Shown here: positions 33,910-45,391 of the stretch, in pieces | Layout: each line of letters starts with the position of its first letter | How positions within the stretch are numbered: position 1 is the first letter of the stretch | Assembly: GCF_000471905.2 (NCBI RefSeq) | Contig: NW_006499728.1 | Coordinates: forward strand, 1,423,296-1,487,295 | Direction: 5' to 3' | Length of the DNA: 64,000 nucleotides | Source: Amborella trichopoda | Taxonomy: Eukaryota > Streptophyta > Magnoliopsida > Amborellales > Amborellaceae | Notes under the pieces: generated by a model | What the model saw: only the letters and a program-made list of their open reading frames with translations | Told to the model about the DNA's origin: nothing | Databases searched by the model: none | Translations under genes and position numbers: made by a program

Positions 33910-34970
33910 CCCTAATATATATGGACGGATAAACAAAACTCTTTAATCGCCCTGATATATACGGATTGGATAAAAAAACCGATAACCGGAACAAATTCTG
34001 GGACGTATCTAACCTTACGCATATTAGAGATAGTAGCAGTGTCGTTATTCTTCGTTAATTGAGTCACTGACATATTCATACTTTCGTTAATTTGTTAAAG
34101 GTATCTGATATATTCATACATAACGATATCGTTTGTGATGATTTTTTACAAAGTAATACATAATTTGCACAAATCTTTCCATTTTCCAACTCGATCCGAT
34201 CTAGATCTATTTACTAGTTTGTATACATTTCTAAAACACCTTTATGACAAACGAACAAATAACTTATTTTCCATGTCGGCAGAGCTATTTACTCAGATAT
34301 TTCAGACCTCTCTGACAAACGAACAAATAACGTATAACTTATTTTCCAACTTGATCCGATCTATCTGCAAACAAATAATTTGTAACTTTGTTTTTCTATT
34401 TCCCAGATTTCTATTTTCCAACGCGATACAATCTATTTGTTCGTTGAGCTATTTACTCGATTGCAGTCCCTTTTTATGGCTAACTCATCTCTATGTAACT
34501 ACGCCTATTATTTTCTAACTACTCTCTCTGTCTCTTCTCTGTACACAATAGAGATCACATACTCTTGATAGCTCGTACAATGTCACCTATCTCCTTTCTC
34601 TCTCTATACACAATAGAGATCTTTTCTGACGTGGGTACCTTTGGAGTCTAAGCTGGTTGATTGAATATGTAATTAAATCCTCATGGAATAAATCACATTC
34701 TATTATATTTGACAACAATAATGCAGAGATAGAAAATTTAAATAATAAAACACTCAAGAAAATAAATATCCAACTTGCTTCAAATTAGCAAAAAACACAT
34801 AATTTACTATAGTTTTCAAAGCAAATGGACATAAATAAATGATAATTTTCGTCAATTTGTCACAATACTTAGATAGAAATAACTATATTAAATATTGGAT
34901 CAATATTATTCAAGTTTTATGTATAATTTAACAAAATGTGGCCTGGGCCGGCTCTATGTTAGGGCTGGAG
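33910..34970. other. Non-coding spacer X, related to 48840-50570
   Basis: It contains CGCCCTAATATATATGGACGG, TTAATTGAGTCACTG, repeated AACTCGATCCGATCTA blocks and two ACACAATAGAGATC motifs. The same blocks recur at 48840-50570, to the right of the unit B relic promoter. No gene is seen. Confidence 0.6.
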
Positions 34971-35289
34971 TTGGCAACAGGCCCTGGGCCAGCCCTAACT
35001 CCAAATACTGAGAAAGGAAAAAAAAAAAAGTCAAAGTAAAAAAAAAGCACCCCGTATTCGAACATGAGGAAATAAGCCATCTAAAAGAAAGCCTAGTGCC
35101 CATTCAGGTAAATGTAAAGCAGAAGGGCGAGATCTTCTTAAACTTAAAAACAGAAGAAAGAAAGATCTTTCAAAACTTAAAACCATGCACATGGAGATAA
35201 GACTGCCTGTAAAACCCAAAAGCAGGAGAGAGAGAGAGAGAGAGAGAGAACCTCCAAAATTCGCTACTCTTGAACAACTAAGAGAGAGA

Positions 35290-35560
35290 GAAGATGTACC
35301 TTAACAACCCGAAGCCAAAAGGCAGAGAAATACTGGGAAGCAGGAGGTTGAGTCGAGTTGTTACAGGTTTTGAGAGACTAGCTACCCTTCTTATGTATGT
35401 TTTGGGTAGAGAGATGGGTTTAGAGAGAGGGAGGGGGACTCTTTTTCGATGTGCGATGAAGATTGGAACCTTCATATTATGCCCTGTCAAACATTCTCTC
35501 TCCTCTTTAGAAGACTCCAAAATTAAATACAATGCTGGGGGTTTTACATTTTTTTTTTAA
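35290..35560 (-). pseudogene. Relic MYB promoter and leader exon, unit A
   Basis: GGGAAGCAGGAGGTTG, GTATGTTTTGGGTAGAGAG and TTTTTCGATGTGCGATGAAG match the live MYB promoters at 33.1 and 45.5 kb in the same order. The TATA box has become CATACATAAG. A donor-like GTACAT follows the leader. No matching coding exon lies downstream (34.99-35.29 kb), so this is what remains of an older gene copy. Confidence 0.6.
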
Positions 35561-35727
35561 TAAAATTTAAGAGTGATTTATGTTCAGGACTTAAAATTTT
35601 AAGTAAAATACAAAATGCTCCACTTATATGTAGAAATTACAAAAAAAGTCGGCCAACCCACGGTTTTTTATTTTTTTCAAAATTGTTCCTTGGTCAACTT
35701 GAATTTTGATTTCTTTTTACTTTAGGA

Positions 35728-35950
35728 AAGTATATAATGAGATCATTTATCTTTGGTATAAAGTGGTCACAATTAATATTGACCATTGGATGTAAAATTA
35801 AGTAGTTACATTTATTTTATTGACCAAGCTTAAAGTTCAAAAGAATTTTCTCGAACTTTCTGACACACCCGAGCTATTAGATTTCACATCGGATGGTTGT
35901 AAGGTAATTATGACCTCCCTATACCAAAAGTAAATGGTCTCATTATATAG
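35728..35950 (+). mobile_element. Family A MITE, well preserved
   Basis: The left end is AGTATATAATGAGATCATTT and the right end the inverse AAATGGTCTCATTATATAG. The interior has an imperfect palindrome built from ACCATTGGATGTAAAATT and ATTTCACATCGGATGGTTG. It is flanked by TTTTTACTT and TTTTTATTT, a possible 9-bp target duplication. The orthologous copy lies in unit B at 47269-47490. Confidence 0.75.
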
Positions 35951-36419
35951 ATTCATTTTTATTTCTTTATTTTTTTCCTGAGCTTCAAGGCACGGTCCTA
36001 CTCACTAAAAAACAAAAAAAAATAATCAAAATTCGGTTTGACTGAAGAGCTATTCTAAAAAAAATAAAAAATAAAAGTTGATTGGCTTTCTTTGTAATTT
36101 TCACTTGTAAGTGAAGCATTTTGTATTTTACCCAAAATTTTAGGGTCTCAAAGTTAAATATGTCTAATCTCTTCTCCCTTTTAATTCTTACTTTCATCGT
36201 TATTTCCTATATATATATTTACTGGCGACTCCTAGTTGGCTTCTGCGTGTCCTTTAAATATATTGCCCAACTTGAATTTATTTCTTTGCGTATGCGATCC
36301 ATCTCTATCTCTTGAAAATATAAAGAGAGAGAGGTTAACGTGGGGCAAATATTTGCCTCATAGATAAGAGGCTTTTTAAGAGATAGATACGGATCACATA
36401 CGCCTGATAGAAAGAAGGG

Positions 36420-36660
36420 TTTGGCAATAAATATATATTTTAAGTATAATTTGATCTTCTGAAAATCATAAATATGAAAAAATCAATAAATTTTAAAAAA
36501 TAAAAATAATACTTATGTTAAGCAAATGTTTGGACAAGTAGTTACAATTGTTCTTAAATAGACCACCTATTTGCATTTATTTTTAAGATGGATGCTTTAT
36601 ATCTTTGGACTACATATTGTGCAAATGCAATCAAGCCGGCATGAAACAATTGTTCTTTTT
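36420..36660 (+). mobile_element. Family B repeat at right edge of unit A
   Basis: It carries GGTTTGGCAATAAATATATA, GTTTGGACAAGTAGTTACAA, GGATGCTTTATATC and GGCATGAAACAATTG. The alignment between units A and B ends here. Confidence 0.65.
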
Positions 36661-36989
36661 TTAAGGAAAATATCTCCATATCCCTTATTTTTAAGTTTTA
36701 TTTTTTGATAAACTCAAGATTTCAAAAGATATCTTCTAACCCATTGACCACTTTAAACTTATTTTTTAACCTAAACAAAAGTGAGAATAACATGCTATTT
36801 CTAAACCCAATCATTTCTCTCTTCACTTATATATCCTAAACTTCTTTCTTTCTCTTTCTTCCTACGTCTTTCTTACTCTCTCTCTCCTCCCATGTTTCTC
36901 CAAACATGTCTCTCTCTCCTCCCAATAACATCTCACCTCCATGAAGCCTTCTCTCTCTATAGAGGTTTGGAATGATGGCTTTTAGAAAA

Positions 36990-37205
36990 GGGGAACACAT
37001 TAAAAAAGTTTTTGAGATAAAATGGTATAAAAAGATTTGTTGGAGCTAATTTTTATGGTCAAAAGTCAATAAAAGAGGAAGATAAGAGATAAGGAGATGC
37101 GGTGGAATCCTTACGGGTTTCCTTATGTCGCTTGAAAGAAAACAGAAGGAGGATTTACCATGAAATAATATGAGAAATTAAAGTTCTATACAAAATTTTC
37201 GCTTG
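36990..37205 (-). mobile_element. Family E element, single arm
   Basis: It matches the right arm of the element in BRR2 intron 1: ATGGTATAAAAAGATTTG, GGAGCTAATTTTTATGGTCA, AATAAAAGAGGAAGATAAG, and an end reading TTCTATACAAAATTTTCGC. The opposite arm is missing. Confidence 0.65.
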
Positions 37206-37746
37206 AAAAAAAAGCAGAAAATATGAAAACATAGCATCTTCGATTTATCAATTTCTTAAATAAATTCAGAGTTTTTATGAACCCTTATGCTTCTAAAAAG
37301 TTACTTATAATAGCTTTTATTGGTTTTAGATGTAATGATTTTTATTACTATTTATTAAAAATATTTTGTACTTACCATAAAAAAAGTACCAGCTTTAAAA
37401 TATTTTAACTTCTTAAATTTTTATATTTTATTTGTTTCCACTTACACTCATGACCAATTTATTTTTAATTAATTTAAAAAAATTATATAAAAAAATACCA
37501 CATTACCATTTCGTTAAATTTATATCATGTAAAATTAATTTATGAGCAATTTCTAGTTTATAATGGATTTTAAGATGCTTACAAATTAAGTTTTCCTTTT
37601 TCTACTTATACTTTTAGTATTTAAATAGTTATGTCCATTTCCTTTTCCAATTTTAGGGCAACCTAACATTATGTTAAGTATATTCAAACCATATCAGTGA
37701 TTTTTGTTTCTATTTTAAAATTCCACTAGAATATATTACATTATGA

Positions 37747-37970
37747 GATTGTATACAATGAGCCCATTTACTTTTGGTGTCACAATTACTTATGACCATT
37801 CAATGTGAAATCTGATAGCTTGAGTGTGTCACAAAGTTCAAAAAAATTTATTTTGAACTTTGAGCTTGGTCAAGAAATAAACACAGCCAACCAATTTCAC
37901 ATCTAATGGTCAAGATTAATTGTGACCACCTTTTACCAAAGGTAAATGATCTCATTATATATTTTTCCTT
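37747..37970 (-). mobile_element. Family A MITE with 9-bp target duplication
   Basis: The element is flanked by TTACATTAT on both sides (directly before GAGATTGTATAC and directly after TATTTTTCC). The ends are inverted copies of TATACAATGAGCCCATTTAC. The perfect 9-bp duplication suggests a Mutator-like superfamily mover. Confidence 0.8.
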
Positions 37971-38649
37971 ACATTATAATTTTATATATTATATTTTAAT
38001 TTACTATAGCTTCAACTAAATTCTCCATCGGACGTGGATTAAAGATTCAGTTTCCAATGATGTTAATAATCTTCATAAAAGGAGGGAATTTTGCTTTACT
38101 TGCATTTAAAGTATTTACTCTTAATTTTGGTAAAGCATTTAATAGAAGTATAGTTCCCATTTACTAATTGATTTTATGCAAAGGTTGTGTCATAGTATAA
38201 TGCAATAATTTTCAAAAACCATGTTAAGACCATTTGCTTGATCCAAATTTCAAAATATGCATTCTTTTCATTCTAATAAACAATCACTAAAAAAGACAAA
38301 TTTGAAAACTCAACCTCGAAAGCATTTTTTACCATAGGCTGTCCATTTTAATAAGATGTTTAAATCTAGGCCTTAGAAGGATTATTTTAAAAAAAAATTA
38401 GATGACTTTATTATCATTAGTTGAACAATGTTAGAGACGAAAAAAATGATTTTGAGTTTGTAAAGGGTAAGATATTAAAATTCACGAAATGAATGGTCTA
38501 GATTCGTTGTTGGAACCATATCTAGGGTTCAAATTGAAATTTTGGGTCATACAAATACAACAAACATGATTTTTTAAAAGTGGGATTGCATTATACTATG
38601 ATATAACCGTTGCATTAGATCATTCTCTAATAAATTTTCTCTTATACAT

Positions 38650-38950
38650 TCTCAAATAAATAACCAATAAAGGTATTTATTATAGGAGGAGATAGATTTT
38701 GAATTACATTAAAAGCAAGTTGCTCCCACATACATTGTAGGGCCTTCCTCAACACATAGTCTACACTAAACTCTCTCTCCATAGGTCATACTCTTTTTCT
38801 ATAGGTCATACTCTTTTTCTATTATACATTCTCAAATAAATAACCAATAAAGGAATCTATTATAGGAGGAGATAGAGTTTGAATTACATTAAGAAGCAGG
38901 TTGCTACCACTTTGTACGGCCCTCCTCAACACATAGTCTACCCTAAACTC
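38650..38950. repeat. Tandem duplication of about 175 bp downstream of MYB-B
   Basis: CATTCTCAAATAAATAACC, ATAGGAGGAGATAGA and CTCCTCAACACATAGTCTAC occur twice (from about 38649 and from about 38828). Unit A has a shorter version near 28715-28850. A smaller duplicate of the MYB-B 3' tail (CTCCCAAATTTC to CCCCATAATTAAA) occurs at 39170-39265. Confidence 0.75.
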
Positions 38951-39241
38951 TCGATCTCCATATACTCTCTTTGAATGCCATATATCTCTATCTTAAATTT
39001 ACATATTATATATATATATATATATTATATTATATTATGTTAAGCATTTAAAACTCTAGCCTTGGATTTTTATGTAACAATAGATTTACTAAAAATAGCC
39101 TCTCTGTTGAATGGTCTCAGTTGTACGTACATACGATCTTAGAAAATAAAAAATGGGTGTAAAAATTATCTCCCAAATTTCGTCATGCCATATAAGTCCC
39201 CATAATTAAAAAAAAAAAAAAAAAATGTGTGCTCCCAAATT

Positions 39242-42200
39242 TCACCAGAAGTCCCCATAATTAAAAGATGCCCCATTGTAATGGGGCAATTGTGGTGGAG
39301 CAGTAGGTATCGGCATTTGTGTCGGTGCGGCATTCTCTTGGTAGTGGGGCAAGGGCATGGGCATGGGGAAGGGGAAGGTTAGAGTAGAGTGGGGCAGTGG
39401 GGGCAATTGTGGTGTGTTCAGTTGGGATGACTGCCTGGCATTCTCTTGGTAGTGGGGCAACGGCAAGGGCAACGGCAACATTAGAGTAGAGTGGGGCAGT
39501 GGGGGCAATTGTGGTGTGTTAACTTGGGATGAGTGCATCCATCCGGCGGTCTGTTCGTAGTGAGGGCACATTCGATTAGAGTGTCCCCCCGGCATTTGCA
39601 TCCATCCGGGGGTCACCTCGTACTGGGGGCACATTAAAGTTGAGTGGGGCAGTGGGGCTAATTGTATCGTGTTCATTTGGGATGATTGCCCCACGGGCAT
39701 TATAGTAGACTGGGGCAATTGTACTTGTGGTGATTGCCACTCGATGCCCGTGGCCGTGGCCGTGGCCGAGGCCGAGGAGGGTGGCAGCATTTGCATCCGT
39801 CCAGCTTCCTCTTCCAACCTTGGCAACATTGTCGCAGAGGAGGGCAACTTTGGTCGCTCCACTTCATCAGGGCACTGGCCCGCTGCGCAAGGGTCTGCCA
39901 TAGATTGCTCGAGCTCATTGATATCACTCTCCGTTAACTCCATGTCGTGGATACTAGACCTACTCTTGACCTTTTCTTTCCTATTTTGGCGATCATAGTA
40001 CTTTTGAGCATGGCTTGCCACTTGGCTCGGTGTCCGGGTCTTTACACAATGCCTACTTATGCTCCTCCAGTCCCCTCCTGGGTACTTTTTTAGTCCCAAC
40101 AAAAAAAACCTGTTACAATTTAACAAAGAAAAGGGATAAATTAGAGCACATCATTCTTCAACCCCTCAAACCCTGTAAATAATGCATGTTCCTAATTTTT
40201 ATGAAAAATAAAACAATGTTACAATTTATCAACGAAAATGGAAAAATTAGAGTTCATCAACCCCTCTAATTAATGCATGTTCCGAATTTTCATGAAAAAA
40301 CAAAACCCTCAATATAGTTAAGAAACTATGAAGGTTTTTCAATGCCGGAAATCTTTTAGTTTTAAAGTGGCAATCCCGTCTTATTTAAACATTCTCTCCC
40401 TCAACGTGGTAACCCATGAGGCCATTAGTAAAGTCTCTCTCTTTTCTCTCATCTTTACCTTATTCGAATCCATGTTTCTCTCTGTAAGCTGCTCTCTATA
40501 TATACGTGGGAACTATCTATGTTAAGTGTAGTACGGATTCGCTGTAGGCTTTCTCAAAATACAACTCATAATGGATCTCTCCTTGGTATTTGGTGTGCTT
40601 CATTTTTATTGAAGCTGCTCTTTATTAAATGTTTGTATCTGTCAAACTTACTATGAACTCATCACTGAGGTATGCCCCTGTTTCTGTGTGCCTTTCACGG
40701 CCTCTAAACATTTTGCTGGATGTGGAAAGGACACCTTTCATAGTTCTGTTTGTTCATTAAAGTGCAACAGGCAGCTGTCTTTCATAGTCTATAGCAATGA
40801 GCTTACAAAATATGGGACCTTTGTTTGATAAGCTGATCTACTATGATGATTAGGATTGCCAATGCTTTCAAAATTTTTGTCACTGAGCTCTTGTGCATAT
40901 TGATTCCATAAGATCTACTGTAAACGGGCGGCCCTTTAGTGCCCCAACCAACATACACCAAAAGCATCAATTTCGTGAGTGATTAAATGTAAGTGACATC
41001 ATCTTCCTGAAAAATAGCCTGTTTTTAATAAATAGTGATATTTCCGTCCAGGATCTTCATTTTACAAGTTTTGTGTGTAAGTGACGTCATTGTCTTGAAA
41101 AATAATCCATTTTTTTATAGAAAAATTGTGATATTTTATCTATTGTTAGGTATTTTAAACGTTGTACTTCTTAGAAATAAATTTAATTTTCCTGTCTATT
41201 GTTCAGAATTTTAAATACTGTAAATTATTAAAAATAAATGTGATATTTCCGCTTTTAGTGAAATTATGAGATTTCCTTCTACTGTTTTTGAATATTTAGA
41301 CATTGTAAAATTCATATGCAAATGTCTGCCTCATTATTTGAAAAACTGATACTTTTGTACTTGATTGTAGTATTGCCTATGAAATGATTGTTTACAAATT
41401 GGAAATTCCATAAATTTTGATAATTCCTTATTTAATTTTAGATTCTCATAAAAGTTCGTCTATTGATACTAGACTGTTATCATGTTAAATTTCGAGAATG
41501 TCCTTCAGAACTGTTAGCTTTTAGAAATTATTGCACAAAATATTTAAATGGCAACTTAGAGATATTTCAATGGAAGTGATTGTTATTAATTGCTTCCAGT
41601 GAATTCATCACCAAACTATGGTAAATATTTTTCACGATAATTGCAGTCTCATAGTTAAATGCATATCAGGACCAGCTTGTGAAGAAGATGCAGTCATGTT
41701 ATAACTAAAATCTCTTTTGTAACTTTTGTTTAACTTCACCATTGTAAATTTTTGTTCTATCAACAGATGTATACCTAGCCTTCATGTTTAATACCAATTG
41801 TGAGCAAACTTTTTACAAATTTTAATTAATAGAAAAAAAAATTTGTTTTGTTACAATATATATATTAATAGGAATTTGAATTTTTCCTAATATACGAATA
41901 GTCTGTCGCACCTCGAAAATGTTAGAAATCTTGGAGCGTGACATCTAGAAATTTATTTTTATCTCTAATTATAAAATTTAAAGCTTTAATAGTAGTATAG
42001 ATCGAGTAGATCTATTAACATTTGAAAATTGGTGGTCCAAAAATATATTACAAGATGCACTATTTCCAAGATTTGAAATCCATTTTTTACCATGTCCATG
42101 AATATCGATATTGAGGTGATTGATTTGAAGACTTTTCGATATCGAAACAACCTCTTCTAGTGAATTTTTGAGGTGCGTCTTAATTTGATTGTATAGAACC

Positions 42201-45116
42201 TCACCCTCCATAATACCAAGCTAGAGAGCTCGGCCATCTGGTTGGTTATACAAGTTTACAATAAAAATCGAGCGCTTTCTTTGTATAAATTCTAAAATTT
42301 GATTTCACAAAATATCAACTCTTCATAACCCTGTTCATTCACATATTAGAGTTTGCAGTTAGAATTTAACTCCACTCAGCGTTTTACTTTTTTATTCTGT
42401 TTCTCCTCGTTCTCTCTCACTTTCTCTCTCTCTACTCTCCCTTAATTAATATTTTTATAAATATAATTATATATTTTTTAGTTATAACATTTAAATAATA
42501 TATATATATATTTAATTTAATAGTTAAATATTTATTTTTTATTTTTTGATTGGGTTTGGCCGGATTTGACTCGACTAACTCATGCCACCCTGTGCGGCCA
42601 ACCAGGTCAGCCTTGAAGGAAAAATTATAGATACCCCCAAATGAATTTTGTAGACGTCATACATATAATACTTTTAGTGCACTAGAGACCCTAACAATAT
42701 TTTTTCTTCTATTTACCGTAGTAAAAAACAAATTAAAACTATAACACCTTTCCTCCCTCTCTTTCTCTCTCTACACTACTGGAATTTTTAAGACCGAAAA
42801 ATCTCTCTGTATCCTCCTCCTTGAGCTTGACAGAAAGAGGCAATAGCCTCATCTGGTAATGGCTTCTCCATTTCTCCAACCTCCTCCAACAGGGGAGCCA
42901 AAAGCTTCATTATCCTCACTAGATTGAAGCATTTCGCTCTTTGGGTCCTCTTATAATCACCTAAGATCCAATGCATTCAATAATTCCCACTAAAATCTGC
43001 ACGATATCTCTCTCATCACCATCTAATCTCTTGGTTACCTAGCCAGAATCCACCATTAAAGGACATGCTGGGTATTTAGGTTCCCCCACTATGATTTTCA
43101 CCTCCATTTTTTAGAATTAGATCCTCTTTGAAAATGGGCTTTTAGGGATCAAACCAGGTTGATGGCATGGGCCATTTTTTAGACAGAGAAACTCCCAAAA
43201 ACCCAAAGACCCAGTTTGATGGTGTGGCCATTTTCTAAGAGCTCCAATTTCTTCCTCTTCAAGTCCCCCTCTCTCTAGTTCTAAGAGTTCCAAATCCCAT
43301 TTTCTCTACTAAGGGCTCCAAATACCATTTTAGTATACATTGGATTCAAATCTAGATCTGGATCCGAATTACTATATATACTATTTAAAAAAATTATTTA
43401 TATAAAATAAAAATATCCCATTTAAAAAAATCTGGTTGGATTTAGATATGGATTTGAGTTGGATCCATATCGAATCCACCTGCACCTTGATCCGATCCAA
43501 ATTTTAATTCAGACCTGACTTTTCGGTCCGAATCTCAATTTCATATCTAAATTTGGGGTCCATACCTAAATCCAAATAAGGTCCGAATTCCAGATTTGGG
43601 ATCCGAATCGGGACAATTCTCACCCCTACTTCTAAGAGCTCCTAATCCCATAAGGTTTTTTTCTATTCCAAAACCTTCAAATCCCATAAGGTTTCTCTCT
43701 ATTCCAAGAACTCCAAATCCCTTTTCACCTTCTCAATTTTTATCGGCTCCGTTAGGTTGTTTTTTTTTAGTACTTTATCGTATTCTTCTCAACACAAATA
43801 TTTTCACATCTAACCACATGAAAAAATTTAAAATGTCTCCGCAATAACCATATTCCTCTCAACACAAATATTTCCACATCTAACTGCACGAAAGAATTCA
43901 AAATATCTCCACGCCAACCAAATATGGACCCATACAAAATATGCACCGATACATGGTGAAAGAGAGGCTCCCAATTTACGTATCTACAACTCCTCTCACT
44001 TGAAAAGTTCATTGAATTATCTTCCCTATTCTTTGTAGAAAAACCTCTCTCTCATACACTAATACTACTGTTCATATTTATTTTATGGAAAGGCTTTCTA
44101 TGTTCCCCTACAATATAGAAATTTTATGTTCTCACTTATCCAACAGTCCGATTTTTAATGGAGGGTTAAGATTATCCCAATTACAATGTCACGTCAATTT
44201 TTTTTCTATAAACTGTTTTGACACCAAATTTTGGACATCCATTCTTATATTAAACTTGCACTAACGAAAAATATATATAAAAAAAAATTTATAAAATAAA
44301 ATGACCAAAATACCGTATTTTGGTTATTATTTTTATCGAAAAGTTAGTGTTAAGATTTTTTATAGGTGCGTCCCAATGAGAAGATGGCATGTACAAAATT
44401 TCATATTAAAAAAAATTATATTAAAAAAACTAAAAATAAAATACTTTGAGATGTCGGATTTAAGATCAAACGATGAATGACTCTCTTCATAAAAAAGGGA
44501 GAGCTGGATGGTAGGGGGAACATGGAAGAACTTGGGGGAACATAAAAAGCTTTCTTTATTTTATTATAAAAAATTTTTCTCCCTAGATTAACAAAACTCT
44601 ATTTCTACCGCTTTATCGATCATCTATTCTCTTACAATTATACTGTTTATATTTCTTTAATAAAAATATTTACCCGATTTCTGCACAAACATCAAGAGAG
44701 AGAAGGTCCTAACATGTGCTCAGAGAGAGAGAGAGAGCTTACATGTGCTCGTGTGCTGTCCATGGTGTACCTTTCTTCCTCTCAATCTTGGGCTTGGGCA
44801 CGATCGGCTTCGGACCATTTTTAATACCACGCTTACGACCGCGAACTTTCTTTTCCGGCAGATTTGCATCGTCCTTGTATGCCGGGAGCTCGACCATGCC
44901 GGCATTGATGGCTTGCAAATCTTCACACAGTGCACGAAAGTGATCACAAACCTCCGATTGATTTTTTCCCTCAATTGTTTCAGCTATCTTTTTTGTCCAT
45001 CTATCAGGTAAATCGTCAGGAAACATGGCCATAGCTTCCTCAAATTCCTCAGGAAACGTGGCTATAACTCCCTCAAAAGCCTTATTCTCTTCAAAATTCC
45101 ATTTACTTGAATCCAT
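39242..45116 (-). CDS. MYB-related transcription factor B (DIVARICATA/SRM1-like)
   Basis: This is the paralogue of gene A. Exon 1 is 44743-45116 and exon 2 is 39242-40109, joined by a 4.6-kb GT-AG intron; 413 residues. The start is the ATG right after the 5' UTR intron acceptor. SANT 1 (about 5-70; W6, W40) carries the same 11-residue duplication (14-24, 25-35). The second repeat has W119 and W139 and ends SHAQKYY (157-163). SSIHDMEL follows, as in the family (SSIHD). The C-terminal half is a proline- and glutamine-rich region with 36-residue repeats ([17 protein letters not shown] and LPHYQENA blocks), possibly an activation segment. The stop comes earlier than in gene A because of a local sequence change near GDFW. 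Both MYB repeats look intact. Target genes and role are not deducible from sequence. Confidence 0.87.
39330..39545 (-). repeat. Coding minisatellite in MYB-B exon 2, 108-bp period
   Basis: GCATTCTCTTGGTAGTGGGG starts at 39330 and 39438, a period of 108 bp or 36 codons, so the frame is kept. More diverged units extend to about 39690 (AGTTGAGTGGGGCAGTGGGG). The repeat lengthens the P/Q-rich tail. Confidence 0.85.
40356..41924. mobile_element. 1.57-kb insertion in the MYB-B intron, unit B only
   Basis: Unit A has an uninterrupted GGAAATCT at the matching site near 30100. In unit B, GAAATCTT occurs on both sides (40348-40355 and 41925-41932), an 8-bp target duplication of the length used by hAT elements. 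Terminal inverted repeats are not convincing and no transposase is seen. The interior is ordinary AT-rich DNA with some balanced stretches (40660-40980). Confidence 0.6.
41935..42212 (-). mobile_element. Family C repeat in the MYB-B intron
   Basis: It is the paralogue of 30110-30400, with TACAAGATGCACTATTTCC, ATTGAGGTGATTGATTTGAA and GAGGTGCGTCTTAATTTGAT. Confidence 0.6.
42785..42985 (-). pseudogene. U-box protein N-terminal fragment, unit B
   Basis: The minus strand reads [38 protein letters not shown] and [13 protein letters not shown] in one open frame of about 60 codons. This resembles the N-terminal helical domain of plant U-box E3 ubiquitin ligases. There is no U-box, no splice context I can define, and it lies inside the MYB intron on the same strand. 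A cryptic exon is possible but unit A has stops in the same place. Confidence 0.5.
44087..44554. mobile_element. Family D foldback MITE, 10-bp target duplication, unit B only
   Basis: It is flanked by TTTATTTTAT at 44077-44086 and 44555-44564, identical over 10 bases. The ends are GGAAAGGCTTTCTATGTTCC and the inverse GGGGGAACATAAAAAGCTTT. Inner sequence is also partly self-complementary. Unit A has a single TTTATTTTAT at the matching place near 32240, so the empty site is preserved. Likely Mutator-like. Confidence 0.85.
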
Positions 45117-45391
45117 CTGCACAAAATTCTACAATTAACAACTAATGGTTGCAAGAACCACGGTAATATTGAGAAGATACACCGAGATTAAGGTACCAAA
45201 CCCTCAAAAGATAGCAGATAAATTCTAGCATTAACGACTTCTTAGTTGTAAGAACCACGATAATGATGATGTATTGAGAATATACACCAGAGATTAGGAT
45301 ACCAAAACCTAAAACAATGGCAGATAAATTCTACCATTAACTAATCAAAAAAAAATTCTCTCTTCCCTAAATCAAGAGAGGGAAAACGTAC

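Larger units (their letters stand above)
27665..36660. repeat. Segmental duplication, unit A (contains MYB gene A)
   Basis: This unit aligns in order and orientation with 38225-48338. Shared landmarks are a GATCCAAATTT...AATATGCA left edge, MYB exon 2, a family C copy, a U-box fragment, MYB exon 1, the promoter, family C and B copies, a relic promoter, a family A copy and a final family B copy. Unit-specific insertions break the alignment. The right edge falls at the family B copy near 36.66 kb. Confidence 0.8.
36660..38225. other. Spacer between the duplicated units
   Basis: It holds a CT-rich block (36790-36960), one arm of a family E element (36990-37205) and a family A copy (37747-37970) in AT-rich sequence. 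No gene is seen. Confidence 0.6.

Noticed and set aside
39669..39998. 109-residue plus-strand frame
   Set aside because: It is antisense to MYB-B exon 2 and has no independent support.
40843..40890. C/D snoRNA-like motif (ATGATGA ... CTGA) in the MYB-B intron insertion
   Set aside because: The boxes are only about 45 nt apart, no terminal stem is adjacent, and the bases before CTGA match no rRNA site I recall.
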